DNA of 64,000 nucleotides from Euborellia annulipes (GCA_023213315.1 JAKCPI010005363.1:1-64000), one strand, 5' to 3'; positions 46,029 to 57,359 are shown, counted from the first letter of the stretch. A program made the numbers and translations. Notes: generated by a model not told the origin, from the sequence alone.

Positions 46029-46105
46029 CCGAAGAAGGACGTGATTGGCGTCCGAAACGTCGATCAAAAGAATTTAAATAATTTTTTATCCTCTTGGCTG
46101 CTCAT
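46029..46105 (+). repeat. Hammerhead-type terminus, single
   Basis: CCGAAGAAGGACGTGATTGG then GTCCGAAACGTC. The invariant U of CTGA is C here. Stem II (GGACG/CGTCC) is intact. The tail TTTTTTATCCTCTTGGCTGC follows. Confidence 0.5.
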
Positions 46106-46258
46106 TTAGCTTCTTTACGAGATATTTATAATTTAACTAATTAAAGATCTGAATTTTAAGGCTTTTTTTGATGATAATAACTAAAAAAAAAAAAATTTAA
46201 TTAAATAAAAACAACAGAATTATTGTATTTAATACAAATAAATCATAATTACCTTCCA

Positions 46259-46380
46259 CCCTGTGGCCGAGAGGTTAAAGATGTTGACAAATGTCAATAT
46301 TGTTAGTCTTTAAGACCACGGGGCGCGGGTTTGGGTCTCAAGAAGTCCGATGAATTTATTTAAATCGTTTTGGAATAAAT
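46259..46380 (+). mobile_element. SINE G copy (leucine/serine tRNA-like head)
   Basis: CCCTGTGGCCGAGAGGTTAA, GACAAATGTCAATATTG, GGGGCGCGGGTTTGG, AAGAAGTCCGATGAATTT. Too mismatched to be a functional tRNA. Confidence 0.6.
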
Positions 46381-46382
46381 TT

Positions 46383-46477
46383 TTATTTGATTTGCACAGC
46401 TGACGTTTCGGTTCTATGTTGCCAGCTCTGAAAATGGTTCTAACATAAAACCGAAACGTCAGCTGTGCAAATAAAAA
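46383..46477. repeat. Compact palindrome of two overlapping hammerhead-type motifs
   Basis: Arms 46383-46420 and 46442-46477 (GCACAGCTGACGTTTCGG and complement) are separated by about 20 bp containing one CTGAAAA box, with G8 mutated to A. Followed by an A-run of about 27 bp. Confidence 0.65.
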
Positions 46478-46616
46478 AAAAAAAAAAAAAAAAAAAATAC
46501 ATAAAGGAAAAACTATAAGTAGCTGAATTTTTTCATTTTGGTTGCTATCCTTCTATTTATTTCTTCCTTAATAAAATCTCTGTGCTAATGTCAGTCTGCC
46601 CGAATTACTGTCTCTC

Positions 46617-47243
46617 TTAAGGGGCTACGGGAGCGAAGTGATTACGCATGTTTTTCCCGATAAGATGGCGTAGTGTGTCATAAAAAGTATGCCCAAAAAA
46701 TCAAGTAATTCAACAATTTTCCAAGAGATGTCAAAATGGTAGCTAATAATATTTAATGCATTTGGTTGATTTTCATTGATCTTTTAACAATAAATACTTT
46801 ATAAATGTTATTATATATTATGTATCTTTTATAAAAGCATAAAAATATATAAATATAGGCTAATACTATATAGTCTGTTAGACTAGCCTGTCATCTATTG
46901 CAAGAATGCTGAACTAATTTGACAGTTGATTTTTAAATAAATCATCTAAGCTTATTTTAAAAATTTCTTAATTAATATGTGATTAATAATAACAATAAAT
47001 TCATTTTTAAATTTAAAAAAAATTAAAGATTATTGGGACAGATTGTTTTTTTGTATTTGCTTGATAACAAAAAAATCAATTACGATAATTTTTTAATAAG
47101 TCATTAAAAAAATTATAGCTCGATGTCCCAATAATGTCTTATGAATTTAAGTCATTTAAAAAAAAAAACCACATTGAAAAATTCCTTATAATAGTCTAGT
47201 TTTTTTTAAAGTACGTTTAGATGTCGCTCCTGAACCCCCTTAA
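46617..47243 (+). mobile_element. Element D, full copy
   Basis: 627 bp from TTAAGGGGCTACGGGAGCG to CGCTCCTGAACCCCCTTAA. Complement of the 3195-3816 copy. Ends about 90 bp before the tRNA-Leu gene. Confidence 0.82.
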
Positions 47244-47332
47244 TTTTAGATTTTTATTTCTTTTTTATTTTATATTATTTTTATTTCTTTTTAATATAAT
47301 TATATTTTGTTTTTAGAAAAAAAAAAATATTT

Positions 47333-47415
47333 GTCAGGTGTGGGGTTCGAACCCACGCACTCATTCGAGTACCAGAACTTAAGTCTGGCGCCTTAGACCG
47401 CTCGGCCAACCTGAC
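47333..47415 (-). tRNA. tRNA-Leu (anticodon UAA)
   Basis: 83-nt tRNA gene read on the minus strand. The 7-bp acceptor stem pairs perfectly (GTCAGGT with ACCTGAC). It has a typical leucine D-arm (GGCCGAGCGGTCTAAGGC), an anticodon stem-loop CCAGACTTAAGTTCTGG giving UAA, a long class-II variable arm, and a T-arm GTGGGTTCGAACCCCAC. An oligo-T run just downstream (47317-47329, T on the minus strand) is the Pol III terminator. No intron, no poly(A), and no mismatches in the stems, so it looks functional, unlike the tRNA-like SINE heads. Confidence 0.96.
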
Positions 47416-48034
47416 TACTTATCTATATATACATACTCTAATGCTCCAAATTCAGATTTCTCCATAAGTGGTTCAAAGAGGACCTTCTATAGAAAAAAAA
47501 ATTCCATATGGTCCATTCCATTTCTGATAAAAGCCTGCACAAACTCTTTGTTGGCAAAAGAAAATGTATTTTTGGTTGCCCATCTTCCAGGGACGAAACT
47601 CGCGTTGCCAACGACTTTAAAATATTAATTCAAGAAAGCTTCTTTTTTTCTTAACTTGTGCAATTATAAATAGCATCCATTAGCTTTTTGATGAAAATGT
47701 TAGTCTTTGAACTTTTTCACATTTATTAATGGAACATCTTTCGTCTCTATACTAATACGATAATAAATAATCGACGTTTCGAAATTATTTTGATAAAAAA
47801 CCAAATTAACACCAAATTCACTAAAACATTTACATTTTTATGTCTTTAACTGGTTTTATTTATTTATTAGAGTGTCTAATGCTCAAGATTTAATCGCACT
47901 ATTAAATAAAATATTCATTTGCCATTTGAATAGGCAACAAAATATTCAATGAAAATAAAAAATTATCTGATGTAACCAACACATTTATCTGTTCACAGTA
48001 AACTTAATTATTATATATAACCTAATCATTATAA
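47416..48034. other. Intergenic, unrecognised
   Basis: AT-rich between the tRNA-Leu gene and a B hairpin. Contains a TCGACGTTTCGAAATTA fragment near 47771, possibly a hammerhead-family scrap. Confidence 0.45.
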
Positions 48035-48130
48035 TTAAAATCTGGTGTGATCGGCCATACAGCACACAATTTTCAGTAATCTTCAGTAATTTTCAGTAGT
48101 GTTCTGTGCTTGTCACATCAGATTTTTTGT
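48035..48130 (-). mobile_element. Element B, hairpin 2 only
   Basis: AAAATCTGGTGTGATCGG, shortened centre, TGCTTGTCACATCAGATTTT, then GTGTCGACAG. Confidence 0.6.
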
Positions 48131-48504
48131 GTCGACAGTATTAAGTTTACGTAAGTCCTAGTTTAGATTGGGCACATGTATCAGAATGTGTGTCAAGATT
48201 AATCCATATAATATACGGATTATTATAATGTACTTGTATATAGACAATATGACTTAGGGCATGTGCATTAGGGTGTCCTTATTTCTCAAGTTGCAATGTT
48301 TTAATGCAGGTACCTCTCAAATTATTCCTTTATTACTTACCCCCCTCGGGGTCGGGGCCCCCGCCCGGTGTTTTTTAAGGAGGTAGGGGGGGAGGAGGGC
48401 CCATTGTAGAAAAAAAATAGAAAAAGCTTTATGAAACATGGCAAGTATTGGTTAAGCATAAAGCCCAAAAACACGATAGTTGTCTTCAAAAAGCAAGATT
48501 TTTT

Positions 48505-48685
48505 TGAAGTTTATTTAAGGTCTTTTTCGGTTTCGAAGCCCATTTTGTCTCTATTTATTTGAATTTATTGGTAACCAATTAAAATGAAATAAATTTTTGT
48601 CTCACGAGATGAGGGATGCGAACTCTTGACCTCTAGCGCATGAGACAGAATCTCTCCCACTGAGCTATGCCCAAAGGCCCTAAAA
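48505..48685 (-). mobile_element. SINE E-like copy
   Basis: Minus-strand head GGCATAGCTCAGTGGGAGAG; AGGTCAAGAGTTCGCATCCC; body with CCAATAAATTCAAATAAATA; GAAACCGAAAAAGACC end. Confidence 0.68.
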
Positions 48686-49311
48686 GAAGAAAATGGTCCA
48701 TTGTTATAAAAAAAATAAAAATATAATATAAAATGCGAGTCAATTTGTGATAGAGCATATTTTTACTGTTTTTTCATTATGCATATTTGGTTATTTTATT
48801 AATGGATGCATATTTTAAGGTTTTATTATGCATGAACATCCAGGCTCTATAATCACAGATTTATGCTGAGGAACTTTGACAGATGATACAAATTACTCTA
48901 TCTCTTTTTAGAATCAGAATTCAAGGCGCAAGTTTTATATTATCCTAATTAGCCCACGGGACATTATTTAGACCCCTAGCACTGTGTTATGGACGAGCAA
49001 GAATTTAAAGATAGTTTGAATAACCTTTAAGCTTTAAGCATAATTAAAATTGAGAAAGATAGAGTTATTAAAAATCTATCTTTTCTTATTAGTTCTATTA
49101 ATTAAGGTAATTTTAAGCAATAAAAGACGTTAGAGAGTATTCTAAATAATACATTTCTAGTTTTATTCGAATGTGAAATTAATTTAGTTCAAACAAAGAG
49201 TGAAATGCTTAGTTTTAAGAACATTTTGAAAATTCTCAAAGTTCGGGCTTAGTCCGACCCTTTATTTTTCTTTTGTCTATGACTGCATGTTAATAATCTT
49301 CAATACCAAAA

Positions 49312-49885
49312 CAAGTTAAAAGTTCTTGGATTTGTATATTTGAATTTTAACAAAAATCGTTGGGGCGATTTTGAGAAAATCGAAAATAAAAACTGGAAAA
49401 AGTACACGAGTAAAGTACTGTTTGGCCGATTTTATTTAAAAACTTTGTTTAGCTTGCCAGAGGGATACTTAAATATCAAATGTCTGCCCCTTAGGTCTTT
49501 TAATTTTAGAGATATTTTGTTCACACATAGACAAACCATTTTGCACAACTCAGAGGGCATGAAAACGTCTATTTGCATCAACATTGCCCCCGGGCTTGGA
49601 GTAGCGTGTCTACCTCCTATACCAAACGTCGCGAGTTCGGACCCCAGGCAGTCAGATGATTTTATTTAAGCCATTTGGATACCAGATGGCTTAAGTAGAA
49701 ATGCCTGGACCACCAATAGATATATTAATGACATACGGGTATCGTTAAAAGTCTTAAATGGCCTAAGTTGCCGAAAAGACTGTGTGAATGTTAAATGTAA
49801 AAAAAAAAATATATCTCGACATTAATTTTTGACATGAATGGAGTAATTTCTCTCTATACTAGTATAGATAAGAGAAAGTACGCAC
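49312..49885 (-). mobile_element. Element B copy split by SINE A
   Basis: Middle blocks from about 49340 to 49577, SINE A 49578-49808, hairpin 1 side at 49809-49881. Confidence 0.65.
49578..49808 (+). mobile_element. SINE A copy inside element B
   Basis: Head GCTTGGAGTAGCGTGTC with GTCGCGAGTTCGGACCCC, full middle and tail, A-run 49799-49808. Splits a minus-strand B element between its ATCAA and ATCTCGAC blocks. Confidence 0.82.
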
Positions 49886-50324
49886 CTCAAAATCATCTAA
49901 GAGCTTTACCTTTTTTCCAAGAAACAGGGAGGTCCGGGTCCTATCTTTTTGGGTTCTTGTAATAATCAAAATAAATTTCCAATGTGAGTGTGTGTGTGTG
50001 TATTTAATATTAAAACATTAACGATTATAAGCATCTGTTTATATTAACATTAATTAGCATAATTTTCCAGACATTTAAGTAATCATTTTTGTCAGGTTAT
50101 TGTTATTTTTTTTTCAATGGTTGCATGTAAAAAAATTTCATTTCACTTCTAAAAAACAAAACAAAAAGAATAATTAATATAATATAATACAAAGGTCACC
50201 TCAAGATAATTTATTGTTAGTATTTTGCTATTTTAATATTATATTCTAAATTAGCTAATGTATTCGTGTTGTATTAAAAAAGTTGAACTAAAAATATAAA
50301 AATGTGTATCTAATGCAGGCTATA

Positions 50325-50601
50325 AAAATCTGGTGTGACTGGTCGCGCAGCACACAACTTTCTCTTACCTTCGGTAATTGAAATTTGCGTTCTGTGCTTT
50401 TCACACCAGATTTTTTGTATTGAGATGTATGCCTATTTAGTTTTCGCAGATATTTGGTATGCAAATGGCTTAAACAATAAAATCATCCGACTGTCTTGGA
50501 TCCGAACCCGCGACCCTTGGTATACAAGGCAGACTACACCAAGCCCGAGGGCCCGTAGATATATTAGAATTCAATCAAGATGTAAAATTTATAAACATTG
50601 G

Positions 50602-50633
<32 letters not shown>

Positions 50634-50940
50634 TTTTGTTATCATGGCAAAAATTTCTCGTATCTTTCCTATGAAGTACAAGAGTAAAGTGTGTTTCAGA
50701 AGATTTCAAGGGAAAAATGAGAATATACATTTTAAAGAACATCTAAAAAATAAATAATTTATGAATTTTAATCAAAATCGTTGGAGCGAATTTTAAGAAT
50801 ATTGAAAAAAAAAAACAAAAAAAAAAACTGAAACTGATCAGTAAAGTACTAGTACTGTTTGGCCGATTTTGTTCAAAAGCTTTGTGGCACGTCCCAGGGG
50901 GATGCCTAACTCAAATATGAATATATAACATATCAAATAT
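50325..50940 (-). mobile_element. Element B copy with SINE head inside
   Basis: Hairpin 2 at 50327-50417, SINE A fragment 50447-50556, middle blocks to about 50930; hairpin 1 is missing. Confidence 0.7.
50447..50556 (-). mobile_element. SINE A, tRNA-like head only
   Basis: Minus-strand fragment from the ATTTGGTATGCAAATGG palindrome to the head GGGCTTGGTGTAGTC. Lies inside a B element. Confidence 0.7.
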
Positions 50941-51895
50941 GAATTGTCAACCTAACTTCGTGTTACTAAAAATAATAAATTTTGTCGCAATAAACAAGAG
51001 TTAGTTAATAACATTATAAATGCATCCATGTACCAGCATTTATATCCATTATTACTCTTTCTTAAGATATGTAAATTTTATTTTAATATGTCAAATTGAA
51101 TAAATTAATTAAAAATTAATTCTTTTATGATGAGAAAGAGATACGTTTGATGAATTAAATAAGAATCCCTCATTCACCCTGAGCATTACTTAACATTCTA
51201 TTATATAATAAAATGTAGGTAATTCGTTGCTTCTTCAAATTGAATCTCCTCTCTTTCTCCTCCCCCTTAGAGAGAGAGAGAGAGGCTCTCTTGTATTCAA
51301 ATCAATTAAAGCAAAATATGGCCGGCTAGAATGGCTCGAATGCATTCACACACTCCTTTGGCCAGTTTATTTCAGTTTGTGCTTTCAGTTGCTTCAGAGC
51401 TGCTTCAGTCAGGGTCCAGGTTCAGATCTCGCCGGCGACTTTCAAGTAGGAAGCAGCAGCATTGCATTCCCTCCCCTTTTTTTCTTATAAATATTTAAAA
51501 TAAATCCTCCAAAACAAAAAATAAAAAGATGAATTTTTAATCAAATCCTTTTGCTTAAAAAAAAAATAATACTGTAGCTTTAGCATCTTTTTGTTACGCT
51601 TATACAACAACAAAATCGCTTAATGCTTGTAAGGAAACGGAACGCAAATTAATTGAATCTTCTTCTTCTGTCCTCGCCTTTTTCCCGTGATGCGGGGTCG
51701 GCGGACCTCACTATTTCCCTCCAACCCTTATCATGAGTTTTTGCGACCGGAAGAAATAGGACGGTCTGACGCCTGTTGAAAAGAGGAAGGAAGAGACAAA
51801 CATACAAAGAATTGAAGGACTGCCTGTCCCAGCTCGGGCAGCTCGTGGTCGCCATCCACGTACCCACAAGATGTAGGCCCCTGAGCGAACAATAT
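50941..51895. other. Intergenic, unrecognised
   Basis: Includes a GC-richer segment at 51650-51880 (CGGGGTCGGCGGACCTCAC, CAGCTCGTGGTCGCC) that looks like repeat-derived sequence but matches nothing else here. Confidence 0.45.
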
Positions 51896-51995
51896 TTTCT
51901 TAATTTCGGTAATTTTAAGGCGCATTCTGTACTTGTTTATCAGAATATAATTACAAATCAAATTTTTAAGTATTATTTTTTTAAAATTTTACATT

Positions 51996-52597
51996 AAAAA
52001 TCTGGTGTGACAAGCACAGCACACAACTTTCTCTTACCTTCGGTAATCGAAAGTTGTGTTCTGTGCTTGTCACACCAGATTTTTCGTGTCCACATATATT
52101 TAGTTTCCGCCGATATATTAGAATTAAAGATGTAAAATTTATAAGTATGAATATAAATATTTATATTTTGTTACCATGACAACCATTTCTATCTTTTCTT
52201 TAAGTACAAGAGTAAAGTGGTCTTCGGAAGATTTCAATGTTCAAATGAGAATATACATTTTAAAGAGCATCTAAAAAATAATTGATTTATGAATTTAAAA
52301 AAAAATCGTTGGAGCAAATTTTGAGAAAATTGAAAAAAAAAACTGAAAAAGTACATCAGTAAAGTACTAGTACTCTTTGGCCAACTATGATTAAAAGCTT
52401 ATTTTACCGATCCAGGAGGGTACAAAACTTAAATATACAATTTCAACCTCCTAGCTCAATTCCTTCATGCTTAAAATTTAACACACACCCACAGACAGAT
52501 CATGTCGCGAAAACCACTTTTTTGGATTCAGGGGACCTCAAAACGTGTATATCCATCAAAATCTTGACATCGAATTTTTGACATGAATCCAATACTT

Positions 52598-52639
<42 letters not shown>

Positions 52640-52656
52640 CATAGGTAAGAGAAAGT
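51996..52656 (-). mobile_element. Element B, cleanest full-length copy
   Basis: 661 bp. Hairpin 2 (51996-52085) has 43-nt arms with only three mismatches around a TTC loop. Hairpin 1 is at 52594-52656, expanded by CT and AT microsatellites. All middle blocks are present. Confidence 0.8.
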
Positions 52657-53061
52657 ATAAATAAAATGCTTTTCCAAAAAATTATTTTAGTCATAAAAAG
52701 TAAATATGAATATTAATTAATGCTCAATAAAATCATTTCAATAATTATTTTACAAGAGTACAATTTAATAAATGATAGATAGCCTCCGTATTGGTGTCGC
52801 TTTTTTCCTTTTTACATAATTTAAGGTGTTTAACGGAATGCAATTACGGAAAATTCGAAAAAGAGACGATATCAAAATACAATTTTCTTTCAATGTTCTT
52901 CCTTCCGAATTAATTAACTTCAAAATTATATTTTTTGTCTGAAAATCTATATATATGGGTTATAAATGAAATGGGAAAAATGTATGTATGTATATGTTCT
53001 ATAGAAATCCACAATTTCCAATGACTCGATTCGAAATTAAGTACACATATCTAAATACATG

Positions 53062-53165
53062 TCAACACGAAAAATCTGGCGTGACAAAAGCACAGAACAC
53101 AACTTTCGATTACCGAAGGTAAGAGAAAGTTGTGTGCTGTACGACCACCAGACCAGATTTTTTTT
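53062..53165 (+). mobile_element. Element B, hairpin 2 only
   Basis: GTCAACACGAAAAATCTGGC to CACCAGACCAGATTTTTTTT, with ACTTTCGATTACCGAAGG centre. Confidence 0.62.
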
Positions 53166-53937
53166 ATTTAATAATATTTTTAAAATTATACGTATATTTA
53201 ATGGCGACATATGAATTTATATTTTCTATAATATCGCCTTCAGGGTGAATTATATATGATAATTCATTCTCAGTAGATCACTAACTAACGGTTATTTTAA
53301 AAGTTGCAAATTAGCCTGATGGTCTTTAAGATATCTTGCTGATTAATGACAAAAATAAATAAAGTAACTTTGTCTCCTGATGAATAATATAAATAAATAA
53401 ATAAAATGACGAAATAAATAAGATATAAATCATGAGAGATTTAAGTTTATCAAAAAGTAAAATTTTTAGAGTCCTCAAGGACAACCGAATTAAAATTCTT
53501 TTAATTATTGAGGGCTATTTTTTAAGGCTATTTAGGTTATTTTTTTGAGTGACCTAAATTTCAATTTGTTTGATGGTGTAGGTGTTCTTAAAGGCTATTT
53601 TGATCATAAATATTTTGTGATTCATTTGCAAAAATACGAGTCTCTTATTTCAATCGATCCTTTAAAAAATTAAAATTAAACTTGAAATTTATCCCTAATT
53701 TCAAATAACGCTGCATTGAGCGAGTCCAATTGATGAGAAAAAGGCGACTAGACTTAACACATTTATATCCCAAAAATCAGTTAATAAATCAAAAATTCAA
53801 TAGATGATCTACTTATTAAAAATTTCTCTAATCAAGATTCAATGAATAAATAAAATTGTTATGATATTTTCTTGGCTTTTTTTCCCATTGTGAAAAATTA
53901 GAGTTGTGGATATAGGAGAGGATTTGATTTTTTTGAA

Positions 53938-53938
<1 letters not shown>

Positions 53939-53977
<39 letters not shown>
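53939..53977. repeat. (AT)n microsatellite
   Basis: Pure AT tract ending exactly at the left TIR of the pogo-like relic; its last TA serves as the flanking dinucleotide. Confidence 0.95.
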
Positions 53978-53980
<3 letters not shown>

Positions 53981-54179
53981 GAACATGGGGCAAGACTGGG
54001 TAGCGAGGTAAGATGGGGTTCCATAGCTACTGGCTCTTTTGGTACTCCGATCAAGCGGCAAACGGTCGAAAATAATTGGAAAGTTCTAGTAATTAAGAAG
54101 CTGCTACGAAATTGTCACCCATTTTGAGGGAATAGTTTGTCTTGCAAGGAGTTTTTTCATGAAAGTGCTGTTATTTTTA

Positions 54180-54313
54180 TATTCTGGCAAAAACAAGTAC
54201 AGAATTCGCCTTTAAATTACCGAAATTAAAAAAAAATTGTGTGCTGTGCGACCAGTCACACACCAGATTACCCCCCCCCCCCTCCCCCGAGAAACACCTC
54301 TGGATCCGCCCTT
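54180..54313. mobile_element. GGCGGATCCAGAGG element, short copy in pogo-like relic
   Basis: TTCTGGCAAAAACAAGTACA, GACCAGTCACACACCAGATT, C-run, GAGAAACACCTCTGGATCCG. Confidence 0.58.
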
Positions 54314-54316
54314 GCC

Positions 54317-54532
54317 CCAGACATGCTGACCAGGACATGGGAAGAGGTAGAATATCGTTACGATGTGTGCCGTGCCACTCACGGAGCTCACATTGAACTT
54401 TATTAAATTGTTAGAAAAAAAAAACTTTAAAATGTAACCTTTCCAATCATGTATAAAACATGTATGTACGTTTTTTATTTTATTAAACTATTTTACCTCA
54501 AAACCCCGGAGTTCTTTTATGGACACCCTGTA
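54317..54532 (+). mobile_element. 3' end of a mariner-like transposase gene with terminal repeat
   Basis: The frame reads MLTRTWEEVEYRYDVCRATH then GAHIELY and a stop at 54404. This resembles the C-terminus shared by many arthropod IS630/mariner-type transposase copies. The segment ends at 54520-54532 with GGACACCCTGTAT, a terminal sequence often seen on such elements. The rest of the element is absent; it lies inside the pogo-like relic. Confidence 0.55.
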
Positions 54533-55069
54533 TATGACTACATCTATATTTTCCAGTAACAGATGGTTATGGTTTACGATTGATTAAAAAAATCCCATTC
54601 GACAAAGGCGATCCTGATAACTTAAAAATGCGTCGCCGGGGCAAGTCAGGGAAATTTTTAAGGGTCAAGATGGGGTGTACCCCTCAACTCGATATTTTTC
54701 ACCAAAAGTTCCGATTCTGTTGTCAACGTTACTCCCAAAGTGGACAAAATGACACCTAGGCCTACTATCTATCAAAATACCCCACACCACGAGACATTTG
54801 CAGTGGCCTACACTTGAAAAAGACCCGAAAACATGGTAAAACAGCAGTTTTGACGGAGTCTCCGTACAAAAATAAACTTCTTGGAGAGATTGCTCTAAAA
54901 AAAAATACAGAAAAAAGATAAAAAATTAGAGAAGGTAAAAAAAAAGGGTTTGTTTAAGAAAACTGGGAAAATAGATCAGAAAAATAAACAGAAGGTGAAA
55001 AAGAAAACTGTTGGTATTGAAAAAACAAAAAACAAAAAACCTTAAAAGAAAGCATTTAAACTTATCATT

Positions 55070-55346
55070 GCCCACGGGGCTTGGAGTAGTTGGTAGCGTG
55101 TCTACCTTCTATACCGAACGTCGCGGGTTCGGACCCCAGGCAGTCCGATGATTTTATTTAAGGCATTTGGATACCAAATGGCTTAAATAAGAATGCCTGG
55201 ACCATAATATGTATAATAATCAATAACGGGATATCGTTTAAAGTCTTAAATGGCCTAAGTTGCCTAAAAGACTGTGTGAATGAGTGTGTGAATGTGAGTG
55301 TGAATGAGAAAAAAGTGTGAGTGTTTAAAAAAAAAAAAAAAAAAAA
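55070..55346 (+). mobile_element. SINE A copy with 11-bp target duplication in pogo-like relic
   Basis: Youngest-looking copy: intact A and B boxes, full middle, long GTGTGAATG tail and an A-run of over 20. AAACTTATCAT at 55059-55069 and 55347-55357. Removing it restores the reading frame across the pogo-like C-terminal linker. Confidence 0.92.
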
Positions 55347-56010
55347 AAACTTATCATCATCAGAAGATTCAGATGCTGAATGTATTTATTGTGGATATTT
55401 ACATCCTCAGTCGCTGAAAGTGCAACAAATGATGCTATTGTAAACCTTAGTAATGTACTAATACATGAAATTTTTTCTACAACTTAACCACTGTAATTAT
55501 GGAAGCCTATGTAGCGTAACCAGGTGAGGGTGAAGGGCCCCCCCCGCCCCAGGCGCATCAAACCTTTGGCGCCCCTCAATGCCGACATAAGCGCTCTAGC
55601 GCCACTGGCTTTATTCCGGCTTTCCGGCTTTTTTTTTGAAATTCCGTAATAAATAATTTATTTTATATCACAAATCCGGAAAAAAATTACAAAAAAAAGT
55701 TCGAACGAGATTCGAATACTAAAAAAAAAATCTCGAATGAAAAACGGCGCCCCAGTTGAGCTTCGCTCCCCCCCCTCCCCCGCCCTCAAAGGCTAGTTAC
55801 CCCCGCTGATATGAACCAAACAAAATAAGCTTCCCCGTCTTGCCCCCGTTCCCCTAATAATCAAAAATTCTATGCAATCAGAGTGAAAAGGATTTGCCAG
55901 TCTCAGTTCGGGTGACTCGTGGTCTTCATTTATTTACTCCTGATTGGAATTTATTAAATCAATTAAAGGATTTTTTGAAAAAGGATGAATTAGTTAGAAA
56001 TACCCTTGAT

Positions 56011-56180
56011 CTATGGCTCAGAGGTAGAGCATTGGCTTCTGATACCAAAAATCGAGGGTTCGGATCCCGTCTCAGGCAAGAAATTTATCTCAATTGAATT
56101 GGATACTAATCAAATGAAATAAATAGGAACGGGGTCTAAATGGCCTCAGATAGCGAAAAAGACCTTAACACGAATTAAAA
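56011..56180 (+). mobile_element. SINE E-like copy with strong tRNA-like head
   Basis: GGCTCAGAGGTAGAGCATTGG is a good A-box region and GGGTTCGGATCCC a good B-box. Followed by the E body (CAATTGAATTGGATAC, GGGGTCTAAATGGCC, GCGAAAAAGACC) and an A-rich tail. Confidence 0.72.
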
Positions 56181-56469
56181 AAACAAAAACAAAAAACAAA
56201 TAGAAAGAAGAATAGTTGTAGAAATAAATATAGAGAGTCTTCTCCTTATCAAAAGTACTTTAGTTAGTAGCCATTCTCAATCTAGGTTTTTTTTTTGGAG
56301 GGGTAAACTCATATTAAAGAATCACCTGCCTCTATGAAATATTTATAAAGATTTTTTTCAAACAAAAACAAATTTCATTAAAATTTTTTTTTAAGAATGC
56401 CATTTCTGTTCTACCACATATCTTTCTTAAATGATTTTCGGACAATTTTTTTTTTTACGAGTATTTTCT

Positions 56470-56752
56470 TTCATTTAAGATCTTTTTCGGCATCGAAGGC
56501 CATTTAGACCCCGTCTCTATTTGGAATGGTAGCCAATCAAATTGAAATAAATTGTCGCATGAGACGGGATGCGAACCCACGACCGTTGGTACAGTGAGCG
56601 CCACAATTAAAGTCCCGACCTTATAGCTTTAGTCTTACGTATATGATATATTATATGGTAAATAGTGAAATAATTTTAAATTAATTTTAAGTTAATTGTG
56701 GCGCTCACTGTACAGAAGGCCAGGACGTTACCAACTACACCTATTTTAAAGG
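56470..56752 (-). mobile_element. SINE E copy (tRNA-like), split by a MITE
   Basis: Minus-strand head GGTGTAGTTGGTAACGTCC, B-box GGGTTCGCATCCC, CATGCGACAATTTATTTC, then GGGGTCTAAATGGCC and GCCGAAAAAGATC. A second SINE family, distinct from A in its body. Confidence 0.75.
56592..56710. mobile_element. 119-bp TA-flanked MITE (Tc1/mariner-like ends) inside SINE E
   Basis: TIR CAGTGAGCGCCACAATTAA at both ends, flanked by TA (56590-56591, 56711-56712). Inserted in the anticodon-side region of a minus-strand tRNA-like SINE. Confidence 0.88.
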
Positions 56753-56919
56753 GGGTGGTCCCCTTGCCCTTGCCAAAAAATATCTTTTATTTCTATTGCT
56801 GTCCAAATATATTGTATAAATCTTAGATGCCGAAAAGACTTCAAAAACTTCATATTTATTTAATAATCTTTCAGTTATTAGAGTCAGACTTGATACGTAG
56901 TGGACTTAGAAGTAGCTTT

Positions 56920-57052
56920 CATGGGAATTATACTGAGGTGGGTTCCCGTTTCCTTCCTCAGGAGAAGGCATTTCAAACAGAATTTTTTGCCATGAGGTGG
57001 ATTTGAACTCGAGTTGTCTTCAAGCTTAACTGCTTTATCCCCTCGACAATAA
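56920..57052 (-). mobile_element. SINE F copy
   Basis: Minus-strand counterpart of 38150-38290: GAGGGGATAAAGCAGTTAAG, CTTGAAGACAACTCGAGTTC, CATGGCAAAAAATTC, CTGAGGAAGGAAACGGG. Confidence 0.6.
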
Positions 57053-57292
57053 ATTTATTTTAACAAAATTCACCCCCATCAATTCCAAGGACGAATGCTT
57101 TTATTAACATATACAGGTAATTTTCCTATAAAATATAATAGATCTTTAATTTTTTTAAATTCATCCCCTAAATGAATTCAATTTCAGTTGTCTCTGTTAA
57201 GTTATCAGGTGGTAGTGGGGGTGGTTGTTAAGAGGTGGCGTTCGGTGCGCGCGCATTCAGCGGAGGGGGCAACCTGGAGGATGTAGGTCGCG

Positions 57293-57359
57293 TATATAAA
57301 CGCAAGAGAGTCGCGAGCGTCCGTCACTAAAGCGGAGTGTTTCGGGCTGTTTGTATGCG
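57293..57359 (+). promoter_or_regulatory. CDA1 core promoter and 5' UTR
   Basis: TATATAAA at 57293-57300 in a GC-rich context, followed by TCACTA with a candidate initiator A at 57326, 33 bp downstream. The block from about 57200 to 57420 is the most GC- and CpG-rich in this part of the window, as expected of a promoter. The predicted 5' UTR is about 34 nt. Confidence 0.6.

Larger units (their letters stand above)
53978..55854 (+). mobile_element. Relic of a pogo/Tigger-like DNA transposon
   Basis: Bounded by inverted termini GGGGAACATGGGGCAAGAC (left) and its near complement at 55836-55854, flanked by TA on both sides as in Tc1/mariner/pogo elements. Inside, KKTRKHGKTAVLTESPYKNK (about 54807-54890) matches the C-terminal region of pogo-type transposases. 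It is followed by a lysine-rich linker and SSSEDSDAECIYCGYLHP (about 55353-55410), their usual Cys-containing tail. The DDE core is missing or replaced by other repeats, and a SINE A interrupts the coding part. The superfamily is inferred from the short peptide blocks. Confidence 0.7.
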
